A stretch of 64,000 bases of DNA from Asterella californica (GCA_036924285.1 JAYKYS010000004.1:27188001-27252000), one strand, 5' to 3'; positions 45,651 to 56,054 are shown, counted from the stretch's first letter. Notes: generated by a model not told the origin, from the sequence alone. Numbers and translations: made by a program.

Positions 45651-48345
45651 ATGCCGACCGAACGATACAATGTTATGAATCTCGATATTGAGAGCGACAA
45701 TGATGATTGTTTAGACGGATTGCATTTCGAAGATGAAGAAAGGAGCTTCACTATGGATGTACGTTCTGAGGATCTTACTGAGGAGAGCGTGCTAGAAAGA
45801 TGGCGACGAGAAATGGCTGATGCGAGAGGAGTGAATCGGTTACTCCAAGGCAAGACTTTGGAGTCCTTGAGAGCTCTTGCATGCAAAGTGTGTCTCGGGT
45901 CAGAATTTGAATCCTTTAAGGAGTTCGATTTCGCAGTTGACTGTTGGTGTTTTTTGAATAGCCGAGTGAGTCATAAATTGAAAAACTCTCAAAACTATAG
46001 AGTTAGAGTGTGCAGGTATGGAGCGAAGTCTCGTTGTAGAAAATTATTCGAAGATAGATCTGTAACATCAAATAGTGCTGAAACGAGTCACAGAAACAGT
46101 CAGCCTCGCAGCTTCCACGAATATACACAAAGACGTAGAGCCTCATTAAGGCAGCTTGCAGCTGGTCAGTCAGAACCTCCACAAGGTCAATCAAGAAGAG
46201 AATCAGTTAACGGTCATTGTGGTGAAAGACTTCGATATCAATCCGCTGGGAGAACTACCTTTTATGGGGCTAATGCTCGGGATAGTGATATGGAGCATCC
46301 ATGCAAATGGAGAGTTAGAGCACAAAAGGGCAAGTTCACAGACCGAATTACTATTACTATTTGTGATTTAGAGCACAGTTGTCCTAGTCAGATCAGATAA
46401 TGGCGTGGACCTGCATCAAACTCGAAATTCCTTGCTGCAGTCATGTGTAACAGAGTCGCTATTGACCCCAACACTCCCATACAAAATCTCATGGAGGATC
46501 TTCGAACTACATTCAATAAGAGGGCTCCTTACTATCAGGTGTGGAGGAGTCGAGAGCATTCTCGGGACTGGTTGGAGGGTAATCAAGCATCATCCTTCTA
46601 TTACATTCCTTCTGTATGTAGACGTATACTTGAAGTAGATCCCATGGCAGTTGTGGATTGAGGTACTTAGGAATGTAACACAACAATATTTAGTAGATAT
46701 TATGTGTGTCCTAGTGCCACTCGTGATATATTTCCTTTGTGTCAGAAAGTGATATGTTTGGATGCTTGTCATAGCAAGTCCAGAAAGTTTCCATGCCAAA
46801 TATTTCTAGCTTCAGTGTTGGATGGTGCAAATGAAGCAATAATTTTAGGCTTCGCAGTTGCACCACAAGAAGACACTGTAAACTGGACATGGTTCTGTCA
46901 ACATCTCCGCAACTCTATACATGGTATTATTTCTCTTCAGACTGTGATAATCAGCGATAGACAGAAGGGCTTAGAAAGAGCTGTTTCAGATGTATTCCAT
47001 GAAGTTGTCCACGGGCATTGTGGACAACACATCCGAATGAATGTACGGACGAGGTTTGGCAAAGAGACGGAGAGACCATTTCTGAATTGCTTATACGCCA
47101 AGACGAGAGAAATGTAAGACACTCTATACTTTTTTCTTTTCTCACTCAATCCTTTTCTCACTGAATTATTGAAGTTTTTTGTTGGTTGAGTTATAGCTAT
47201 TATCTCATTTGTATGTATAATGTCTCATTTGTAGGTACAATGAAGTGCTTGACAAGCTGGATGCATCAGGGGAAAGAGGTAGACACCTGGCTGAATATTT
47301 GAGGAATATACAACCAGAGAGGTATAGCCGATATGCGTTTCCTCTACCACGTTATGGGAAAGTCACATCTAACTTGGCAGAGAGTATGAATAGTGCTCTG
47401 AGACCAATCCGCTGGAATGCTCCATTGAAGATCCTATTGGATTTATGGTATTATATTATGCAGCATTTCACTAAGCGGAGGATACAGCTTCAGCAAGAAA
47501 CAAGTGTATTGACTCATTTTGCTAGACTTCGGCTCATGGAGAATGAACATGCTGCAGAAGGTTTTCTCTGTCAAGTGTCTTCTCCATTCGAGGCTACCGT
47601 CCGCGATCATACCAATGGAGTAACACATGTGGTGAAACTAGCACAAGGTGGTGCAGGAAAGTGTACATGTACAGAACTTCAAGAGATGAGATGGCCATGT
47701 GGACATGTCATTGCTTTCGACAGAGAGACTGGTGGGAACCCAACAACGAGATTGGATAACATCTGGCATAGCTCCTCGTTATTTTCAATCTACGGACATA
47801 GTGCGTTACCAGCTGTTTTCACTGATGATCTTCAACCGGTGTACAGTTGCGGACCTCCGCCAGTGGCAAGACGAAGGGGAAGACACAGAGTGGTGAGGAT
47901 CGATAACAACACCCAATTCACTCAATCTACAGCAACAGCAGATGGCAATGAAGATCTACCTCCCACGAGCAGTACCCGTGTCTCTTCACCAATTGAAACT
48001 AGTCACCTTACTGAACCCACATCCATTGAGAATGAGTATCCTATTAATGATGAGCAGATATTACATTTTGCCTCTGAGACAATGTGCCATCGAAGACGAA
48101 GAAGAGTCCAACAAACAGGTCCACATCATGACTTGGGACATTTTCCTCGTTCTACTCCAGGGAAGTGCAGTCTCTGTGATCAGTCAGGCCACAATAGAAG
48201 AACATGCCCTAGGCTGTATGCACCCACGGATGACGAAGGGATGTTCACTGAGGTGACAGATGAAGTAGAAGGAAGTGGAATTCGTGTGACGATTATTGCT
48301 TCTCCTGAAGGAGAAGTTTCATTGAGTGAACCAGATCCGCTGTAG
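45651..48345 (+). pseudogene. MURA-like MULE transposase with SWIM and CCHC fingers, three premature stops
   Basis: The ATG at 45651 (MPTERYNVMN) is the first in frame. Domains in order: acidic N-terminus; a MuDR-type DNA-binding region with paired Cys/His (CRYGAKSRC ... HPCKWRVRA ... LEHSC, 46010-46385); the DDE MULE core with LDACHS (first Asp, about 46760), an NWTWFCQHL stretch and IISD (second Asp, about 46950), then HCGQHIRMN; a SWIM finger CTC...CGH (47660-47710); a CCHC knuckle CSLCDQSGHNRRTC (48166-48210). One intron, 47114-47234, joins frames exactly. The same frame is cut by TAA (46398), TGA (46659) and TAG (46668), each explicable by one C-to-T change. It is inactive unless supplied in trans. 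Confidence 0.92.
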
Positions 48346-48348
48346 AGA

Positions 48349-48427
48349 GTAGTTACATTACCAGCTGCTACAGATTCATTATTGTAGGGAGTAGTTACAA
48401 TACCAGCTGCTACAGATTCATTATTGT
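48349..48427 (+). repeat. 42-bp direct repeat after the transposase stop
   Basis: GAGTAGTTAC(A)(T/A)TACCAGCTG...TCATTATTG occurs twice at a 42-bp step, immediately 3' of the stop codon. Confidence 0.8.
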
Positions 48428-49207
48428 GTTGATACATCTTCGGGTATTACTAGTTTGTTATAGGTAGTAGTACATTGTTCTTTTTCAGTTCATATACATT
48501 ATTTCCCAACAAACACATATGATGATTAACTCATTATCAATTCTCAAATTCGTCCATCATGATCATTTTATAAATAGCTCTCTATTTGTGACAAGAGCAG
48601 TGTGAAACAAGGAGCACAAGTTGTTATGTGGTGTATATATTAGTTGAATAGACTGGATAGAAGTACACTATCTCCTTTTAAAAAATATGTGGACAGATGT
48701 GCAATATATCGCTCGCCTTATGTTCAATCTCTCTTGTTTTGAACTTCAAAAACATGAAACTACTGGCTGACCTATACACTATAAAGAAAGAACAGCTGGC
48801 GAGGTGAAGAGGGGAGAGAAAAGGCGCGGAAACTTCTGTGACATGGTTCGGACGTTGAGTAGCGTGTAAGAAGTTGTAACGGGCGTTGAGCGTGTTGAGA
48901 AGTCGAGTTGAGGAGCGTGTTGAGAAGTCCAGTGGAGTTCCTCTTGAAAATGTCGAGTGGAGTTCGCACACGTTAAGGCAGTTTTTACAGGAGAGGAGAG
49001 CTTTAGGGTGAGTTTAGAGAGTGAGACTTCAGCGACGACTGTAGAGAGGAGAGGAAGGACGAGGTGAGTGAAGAGAGTAGAAAGAGGTAGAGGTGAGTGA
49101 GGAGAGAGAGAGGAGGAGACTTGTTCGAAGTGATCGAGTAATGCTGTAGGTTTTTTAGAAGTTTAAGAGAAACATGTAATCTCTAATCGATTCTTTCTTG
49201 AATCGGA

Positions 49208-51341
49208 ATGATGAAAACGAGAGGTAGTAAGAGCAGAGGAGGTGGTAGAGGAGGTGGCAGACGAGGACGAGGTGATGGACGAGGACGAGGTGATGGAAGG
49301 GGACGAGGCAGGGCACCAGATGCAAGAGAGACGAATCGCAGAGACGAGGAGGCTGATCCAAGTAAGTTTCGAATCAAAGTTTATCTCTGTGAAATGTCGT
49401 GAAATGTTTAAATTCGGGTGTAGATAGTGTGCGATTCAACATGCATCGTACGAATTTAAGGCGATTCAGGTGGTGTCGCGTCGAAACGAGTAGAAATTTA
49501 GGGGTTTAAGAGCGATACGACGTGTATCGCCGCAAAAGAGCAGCGATACATGCAGTATCGGGTAAGATTAGCGCGATGCATGGTGAGTATCGCCCCGCGT
49601 AGTGTACTCCTTGGCCAAGCGGGGCGACGCAAGCTGTATCGCCAGGAAAGAGAGCGAAACATGCGATGTTTCGCTCCTTTCTGGCGATACAGCCTGTGTA
49701 TCGCCCTCTAGCGGGGCGATACACGCCATGTATCGATGTACAGGGGCGAAACAGTTACTTGTTTCGCCTCCGTGATTGAAAATTGTTCCTCGCCATCGGG
49801 GCGACGCAGGCTGTATCGCCAGGAAAGAGAGCGAAACATGCAATGTTTCGCTCCCTTCTGGCGATACAGCCTGTGTATCGTCCCTCAAGGTGGAAGGGAC
49901 TTCCATCCTGACGCGATGCAGGTTGTATCGCCCTCTAGCGGGGCGGTACAGTCCATGTATCGCTCCAGCGGGGCGAAACAATTACTTGTTTCGCCCCCTT
50001 GAAAATTGTTCCTCGCCATCGGGGCGATACAGCCCATGTATCGCCCCCTTGAAAATAGTTCATCGCCATCGGGACGATACAGCTTGTGTATCGCCCCTCA
50101 GGGTGGAAGTCACTTCCACCCTGAGGCGATGCAAGCTGTCTCGCCCTCTAGCGGGACGATACAGCCCATGTATCGCCCCCTTGAAAATAGTTCATCGCCA
50201 TCGGGGCGATACAGCTTGTGTATCGCCCCTCAGGGTGGAAGCGACTTCCACCCTGAGGCGATGCAGGCTATATCGCCCTCTAGCGGGACGATACAGCCCA
50301 TGTATCGCCCCCTTGAAAATAGTTCATCGCCATCGGGGCGATACAGCCCACGTATCGCTCTAGCGGGGCGATACAGTCCATGTATCGCTCTAGCGGGGCG
50401 AAACAGTTACTTGTTTCGGCCCGATGACGAGGAACATCAGGGCGACGCAGTCTGTATCGCCAGGAAAGGGAGCGAAACACACCATGTATCGCTCCCTTCA
50501 GACGATACAGCCTGTGTATCGCTCTAGCGGGACGAAGCATGCTGTCTCGCTTATTTCTTGGTTGCGATACACGGGCTGTTTCGCCCGTCGCGTACTGTAC
50601 TCCCTTACCGATACTCTCCGTTGTTTGCTATTTTCCAGCTGCTATGGAGAAAATGAGAGAAGGACCTTCGACCTTGAAAATGCATTATCTGGAGTTGAAG
50701 AAGAGGCTATAGATCGAGTGGGATTACTTGTGACATTACCCTAAACCCTACAATGTATGCAGATATCATATTGTCTACAATTCATAGACACTTATGATCC
50801 AACTATTCATCGTGCCACCGTTGAAGGACACGAGATATTATTGGATGAGTCTTTTGTTCGCGAAGCATTAGTTCTACCCATGGGAACTACAGTACCTCGT
50901 CCCCACAATGTTAAGAGAGCTTTGATAGATGATTGGTTTCCAGAAAAAGATGAGAAAGGGAAAAGATATTTGTTATGGATGTTGAATATCCAGAGTGGAG
51001 ACCTATCTTTCAGCTCATCAACTGCATACTTCTAGCTCGTAGACGTCCTAAAGAGGTACATGGACACTTAGCTCTTTACTTGAAGAGTAAAGTAGAAGAG
51101 AGCGGAGAAGACTATGATTGGGCTGAGTTCATCTTGGACTCTTTAGATGCTGAGATCTCCGCCCTGAAAAAGCATATGAGTAAGGAGAAGTTGGTGAGGC
51201 ATCCAGAGACTTGGGTGGGTATGATTTTGACCCATTTCATGAGACATGCGGGTATACTTCCGGAGTCTCGCATCTTCTTGAGTTCCCAACAAGTGGAGGA
51301 GCCGATCCAACATGTTGGATCTTCGCAAGGAGGTACTCTAG
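49208..51341 (+). pseudogene. 5' part of the MULE cargo gene: RGG leader and helical domain, degenerate
   Basis: Exon 1 (49208-49361) encodes an Arg/Gly-rich leader (GGGRGGGRRGRGDGRGRGDG) ending at a donor AG|GTAAGT. The next coding block begins after an acceptor at 50638 (TTTTCCAG), so the first inverted-repeat array would lie within an intron. The block 50639-51340 encodes DRVGLLVTL, a TAA, then HEILLDESFVREALVLPMGT, WFPEKDEKG, and after a frameshift near 50990 LINCILLARRRPKEVHGHLA, ending at a donor GG|GTAAGA-like site. The pattern recalls plant transposon-associated helical proteins (plant mobile domain type), low certainty. Frame and stop problems, and an unmatched exon 1 phase, make it a pseudogene or misassembled by me. 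Confidence 0.55.
49510..50600. repeat. Inverted-repeat array 1 (GCGATACA / TGTATCGC)
   Basis: About 1.1 kb in which GCGATACA and TGTATCGC (with variants GCGAAACA, TGTTTCGC) recur every 20-45 bp, mostly as face-to-face pairs separated by a few bases. A higher-order unit of 132 bp repeats at 50041, 50173 and 50305, each including a GGGTGGAAG...CTTCCACCC inverted repeat. Because 132 is a multiple of three, frames stay open across it and give repeated peptides, which I regard as by-products. Confidence 0.9.
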
Positions 51342-51596
51342 GTAAGATGTCTGCTTCCTCCTCTATAAGTTTATTACGTGCATTTGTTTATGATTTCAAA
51401 GTTTTGTAGTAGTATTTTTAGTTGTCTTTCTAATCAAGTACAACTTTCGGTTGAAGATCCGTAGTCTTCTCAACAAACTCAAGACCCTCAATCTTCACAG
51501 AGAGCTCCTCCACCTCCATCATACAGTGAGATGCTCTTTTTCCTCTGTTATGAATTTCTGAATTATTTACGGTTTTCTGCTCACTTTACTGTTTAG

Positions 51597-52862
51597 AAAC
51601 ATTGTACTGATATGTATGTTTCCAAAGAAGTCTTGGCTGTGTAAGGACATGTACAATGTTTACAAGTCGAAGATGATTTTGGCAGGTGAAGAGATTATTC
51701 TCTACGATAGCATCAAGAGGAAGAAGGAGGAACTTGCTGTATTAACCACTCCCGTCGATGAGAAGAAAGCACAGCTTGCAGAAAAGCTTTTGGAACTAGG
51801 AGCTATGGACTACGAGATAATGGTGGGAAAAGAAGAAATAGCTCGTATACAAGAGACCCCTGAGTTCTTACCTCGTCTTATTCACCCTACTACCATAAGA
51901 CGGAAGACTCTTATTCTTGATTTGAATGGTCTTTTGGTTAAAGTTGGGAGGACAGAGGAGGAGTTGATGCAGGCTCGTGAGAAGGGATATGTAGTGGAGA
52001 ATACCCCTAAGCCTTATGTATGGTACGTCACTATCCATTCATCTTGGTATAAATAGTAATCTAGACATGTTTAGATCTCAAATTTGAGTTTAATCTCTTA
52101 CTTTGTTTACCATATATGTTTACTACAGGTATGTGGCTCGACCTGGAGTGAAAGCATTTTTGGACATTTGTCTCGATAAGTTCCAGGTTATTATATGGAC
52201 ATCCCGTACTTTGGTCAACACTGCAACTCTACTACATGCAATGGACGCCAAGCATTATTTACCCCCTGGAGTTGCAACTGGGAAGGTATTTGCATCTACG
52301 CAACACTGCTATCCTCCTTCCATTCATGTTCAGATTTTTTGTTATTTATATCAAATTTGCCATACTTCTTATACAGTCCGTCTTGCCTTCTTTTCTTATC
52401 TTTTATCAGGTATGTAGAGTGTTGGCTCAGGAGCCGTGTTTCAAATATAACACAGAGAGGGAAGCAGGGTTCGGGAATCATTTATACCTGAAAGATTTCT
52501 CGTATCTACATCGCTACAACTTGAGCACGAGAGATGTTCTCCTGGTGGATGATAGTCCAGTGAAGAATTCTACAAATCATCCCTTCAATGCTATCCACCC
52601 TCCTCCTTTTTCTCCTTTCACCATCGAGTGTGATAAGGAACAGTATTTAGAGGCAACTTTGTTGCCTTGGCTTCTTCATTGGGGATGTACTCCAGAGGAG
52701 ACAGTCTCTTATGTGGAGACTAGATATTCTCAGATTCAAGCTCAAGATCCTATTAGGGCTTTACAAGAGTATTGGAGCAATATTATCAAAGAGGAAGTAC
52801 ATATAGTATGGAGGTCAGTACCACACAGTATGTCTATGGGTTACCTCCATCTTCTCAAGTGA
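51597..52862 (+). CDS. FCP1/SCP-like HAD phosphatase domain, 3' part of the MULE cargo gene
   Basis: Three exons join in frame at GT-AG sites: 51597-52022, 52129-52285 and 52410-52862. The first has a coiled-coil-like Lys/Glu stretch, then TLILDLNGLLV, the HAD motif I. The second has YVARPGVKAFLDICLDKF and WTSRT (motif II region). The third has YLKDFSYL and DVLLVDDSPVK (Lys and Asp pair of motifs III and IV). FCP1-type proteins remove phosphate from Ser/Thr, classically of the RNA polymerase II tail. Motif I is DxNG, not DxDxT: the nucleophile Asp is kept but the acid/base Asp is replaced, so activity is doubtful. Upstream exons continue at 51456-51523 (Gln/Pro-rich). Confidence 0.85.
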
Positions 52863-52989
52863 GAATAGTGACAACTTCAAGTTTCTACTCCTTGCAAGTA
52901 AAGTTATAAAACTTTTGATAAAAGTTTCGCATCAATGGTTACAATATTATTATTTTGAATTCATCACAGAACAGAACAACACAAGGCGA

Positions 52990-53965
52990 AGGGTATCTGT
53001 TCGGTGCGATATAGCCTGTTAGGCTCCGAACACAAGCGAAACATGTGTCATGTCTACATTATTTATCACCTTGTATCGCCTCGTCTAGGGTACTCGATAG
53101 TCGAGCGATACAGGTTGTATCGCAAAGACACAGCGATACAAGATGTTTCGCTCCATAACTGTGCGACACATGCTGTATCGCCCCGACCAATGTACTCGAT
53201 CGTCGAGCGATACAGGTTGTATCGCACAGTCAGGGCGATACATTTCCTGTATCGCCCCCGTTCAGTGCGACACAGTCTGAATCGCATCGATCAGGATGGC
53301 TAACCCTTACCCTTACCCTGGTCGGGGCGATACAGTCTGTATCGCCCTGAGCAGTGTACTCGATCGTCGAGCGATACAGGTTGTATCGCAGAGGCCGGGC
53401 AATACATTACCTATATCGCCCCCTCTCAATGCGACACAGTCTGTATCGCACCGATCAGGGTGGCTAACCCTTACCCTTACCCTGGTCGGGGCGATACAGC
53501 CTGTATCGTCCCGAGCAGTGTACTCGATCGTCGAGCGATACAAGTTGTATCGCAGAGGCCGGGCGATACATTACTTGTATCGCCTCCTCTCAATGCGACA
53601 CAACCTGTATCGCACCGATCAGGATGGCTAACCCTTATGCTTACCCTGGTCGGAGCGATACAGCCTGTATCGCTCCTACGCTCTGCGACACAGATTGTAT
53701 CCCTCGACCAGACCTGTGCGGTACAAGGCTGTATCGCCCCGAGCGAAACAGACTAAGGTAAGGGTACCCTCGCCGGGCGATACAGCTGTATCGCCCGCCA
53801 AGAATGAAACATTACGTGTATCGTTCCTTCTCTGAGCGATACAGGCGTTATTTCGCACATCGAGTGCGATACATAGTGTATCGCTCCGAGGGATAAGATA
53901 AGGTCGAAGCGATACAGACTGTATCGATCAGCAACAGTGCGATACAAGATGTATCGCCTCTGAGC
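52990..53965. repeat. Inverted-repeat array 2 (GCGATACA / TGTATCGC)
   Basis: Same motif pair as array 1, but with a 164-bp higher-order unit (GGCTAACCCTTACCC(T) at 53298, 53462 and 53626). It includes telomere-like CCCTTACCCTTACCCTGG and CTCGATCGTCGAG mini-palindromes. A perfect 24-bp palindrome (CGGGCGATACAG and its complement) is at 53774-53797. It lies between the convergent cargo gene and RPA-like gene, so it could act as a shared 3' region. Confidence 0.9.
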
Positions 53966-54163
53966 TGGTGAGGGTAACACTAAGAACATTACACACTGCT
54001 AGGGAGAAACATCATGCACAAACACGAGTGACATACAAGAGTAAACTCATTGACTCCCAGTGCAATTAACCATTCATTGCAACAATGAACCATGAAAATA
54101 TCATTCTTCTCCATATCCAAATTTGAGTTTTCACAACCACACTCCTCCTGAAGTCTACTAAGT

Positions 54164-54985
54164 CTACAACTGTCTAAGTTTACGAAGTGCATCTCCAAAT
54201 TCAGAAAGGTCCTCTCTTTGTTCTCTCTGCAGTTCGATTACAGTGTTCATTTCTCGAACAAGGTTTTCTGCAACTACATCTATCTCATTTGCTCTCCCCA
54301 TCAGTAACAAGGCCATGTCATGTAGCCTCTCTATCTCGACAAGTTGAACGTTCTCGGATATGCACTTAGTATCTTCCTTCGATATGCACTTAGGATCTTC
54401 CACCATAGATGGATAAAAAGTACAACAATCCATTGCATTCGCAAGGTCTTCCACAGCATATTGAAATTCATCCGGTTGCTCCATCTCAAGCTCCACACCA
54501 AACACTGTATAGCGATTCTGCTGTGCATTCAATCCAATTTTAAAACGCCACTTCTCTGAGCACACAGTGTTCAATATTTCATCTTGCTTTTCTACTGTTA
54601 GTGTCTCGAACTCCTCTGCTTTCATGCCCAATAGTTTCTCTCCAACAGTCCACACAATTACTATTGGTAATGCGGTTTCTGCACGGTCCTTCACACTGTG
54701 ATCAATCAATCCTAGATGAAATCGATATTGTCTCCTGCTTCCTCTTTGACCACATGGGTGCCACGTCTTTCGCCCCGGCTGCGTATGACTGAAATACAAC
54801 ACCTTCCTGGTTGAGCTCGTTGTCATACTTGGTTCACTTACACGCTTATAACACCCCGGGAAGTTGCAGGCAACATAAGAGACAGAACCAGACAGCTTGT
54901 TCTTGATTATTCGTTGAATGGAAGCTGAAACCCACTGAGAAGAGACATTGCCGATACATTCTTCGAATTCTGCAAGTGAACACAT
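54164..54985 (-). CDS. RPA70 C-terminal-domain-like (OB-fold) protein of the MULE
   Basis: An intact 273-residue frame; the ATG at 54985 has A at -3. Residues 30-150 match the DNA-binding domain C of replication protein A 70 in order: YVACNFPGCYKRV (CX4C half of the zinc ribbon), WHPCG, YRFHLGLIDHS, an E-x-LLGMKAEEF helix, a KQDEILNTV stretch, then WRFKIGLNA and YTVFGVELE strands. RPA coats single-stranded DNA in replication and repair and recruits partners through its subunits. Here the second zinc half shows only one clear Cys. The C-terminal 60 residues are a predicted coiled coil (ELQREQREDL). The N-terminal RPA domains are absent. Codons are intact, unlike the transposase, so it may be selected or younger. 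Confidence 0.75.
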   Translation of the reverse strand: MCSLAEFEECIGNVSSQWVSASIQRIIKNKLSGSVSYVACNFPGCYKRVSEPSMTTSSTRKVLYFSHTQPGRKTWHPCGQRGSRRQYRFHLGLIDHSVKDRAETALPIVIVWTVGEKLLGMKAEEFETLTVEKQDEILNTVCSEKWRFKIGLNAQQNRYTVFGVELEMEQPDEFQYAVEDLANAMDCCTFYPSMVEDPKCISKEDTKCISENVQLVEIERLHDMALLLMGRANEIDVVAENLVREMNTVIELQREQREDLSEFGDALRKLRQL

Positions 54986-55319
54986 CGTTTCTATAAACTA
55001 CTCAGCTCAGCGCACGGAAACCTTACACACGGCTGTGTACACTCTGTAATCAACACGTCTAGCGGTAACAACAACTGCCTTTGCCTTCGTCTTCGCTCGT
55101 AACTTTTCACCCGTCTCCTCGATCTCACATCACCCTCATCTCTTCGATCTCGCATCACCTCGCATTTTGAGTGCGGAAATCTGTAAATGCATCTCGCGTG
55201 TTACTGTGAGACTGACCGGACGATACTGGCGCCATTCTCGCATTGCCCCGTCTTTCCTGCTCATTTCTGCTCAAAGTAAACAGCTCGTCCACGCTCCACG
55301 TCATACAAATCGTTCGTTT
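54986..55319. promoter_or_regulatory. Probable promoter region of the RPA-like gene
   Basis: Lies between the gene's ATG and the right TIR. It contains CTCGCATC/CTCGATCTC direct repeats (55120-55165). No TATA box was assigned. Confidence 0.35.
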
Positions 55320-55564
55320 ACACACCACGTCAGACTACCCAACTGTGACGTGGCGATTTCACCACGTCAGACTGTCAATATGACATGGCGCACGTTCCAC
55401 GTCGAACTGTCGTTATGACCTGACATAACGGCTTGATCTACATGACGCGGTCGACCGGCAGGACGGACGATGGGAGGTTGGGGGTGTGATCAAGCAACCA
55501 AACGTTAAGAGGGGTGTGATCAAGCGCAGCGATCGTACTGGGGGTGTGATCAAGCCAATTCCTC
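55320..55564 (-). repeat. Right TIR of the 10.5 kb MULE
   Basis: Reverse complement of 45076-45320 with scattered substitutions, including the three 30-bp-spaced iterons. The inner half probably also serves as promoter for the minus-strand RPA-like gene, as in bidirectional MULE ends. Confidence 0.95.
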
Positions 55565-56054
55565 CCGGACAGGAATACGGAATTTAGACCGAATTAATCT
55601 CCGATTACTTCCGGATGATGTGTTAGTCGGATATGATATTTATCGAATAGACTGTCTAGATACATCGGGTAGTTAAGTAGTTAAGACAGTTTCTTGGCAG
55701 AACAATAACAGTATGGAACATATTGTTTATCTATTAGTATATAAAAAGATTTTATCTATGAAGATCGCATTCTTGGATCAATCAACTGTATAAAGAAAAT
55801 TTATAGTTTTTTGAGAAAACATGTGTACTGAATGTGAATGCTTCGAATGTGATGCTCTATCACATTCTACATTATCACCCGAGTCCAGTTCAGTCCATGC
55901 ATTACGTTGTGTTTGTTTACAGAGATGAAATATTTATGTTTGAGAACGAATCAGATATCATCTTATACTGCTTTAAGTATAATTTAATTTTGAAAAGACC
56001 CCTCTAAATACTTAACATATAATTCTTTTATATGACCTATGATTTTGCTTGTGA

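Larger units (their letters stand above)
45076..55564. mobile_element. 10.5 kb autonomous-type MULE with transposase, phosphatase-like and RPA-like genes
   Basis: The identical 10-mer CCGGACAGGA lies immediately outside each end (45066-45075 and 55565-55574). The ends are 245-bp inverted repeats, beginning GAGGAATTGG, over 90% identical by eye. Inside are a MURA-type transposase (plus, 45.6-48.3 kb), a multi-exon gene with an FCP1-like domain (plus, 49.2-52.9 kb), an RPA70-C-like gene (minus, 54.2-55.0 kb), and two inverted-repeat arrays. Mutator-like elements move by cut-and-paste, make 9-11 bp TSDs and often carry host gene pieces. The transposase has stops, so this copy is probably no longer autonomous. 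The perfect TSD argues for a fairly recent insertion. Confidence 0.95.

Noticed and set aside
49776..50527. Long open frames (195 and 173 residues) through array 1 as repeat proteins
   Set aside because: They arise because the tandem unit is 132 bp and the motif lacks stops in several frames on both strands. There is no start context, and an apparent intron surrounds them.
49510..53965. CRISPR arrays (short regular repeats)
   Set aside because: Repeats are inverted pairs with irregular spacing and no unique equal-length spacers. The setting is a eukaryotic transposon.
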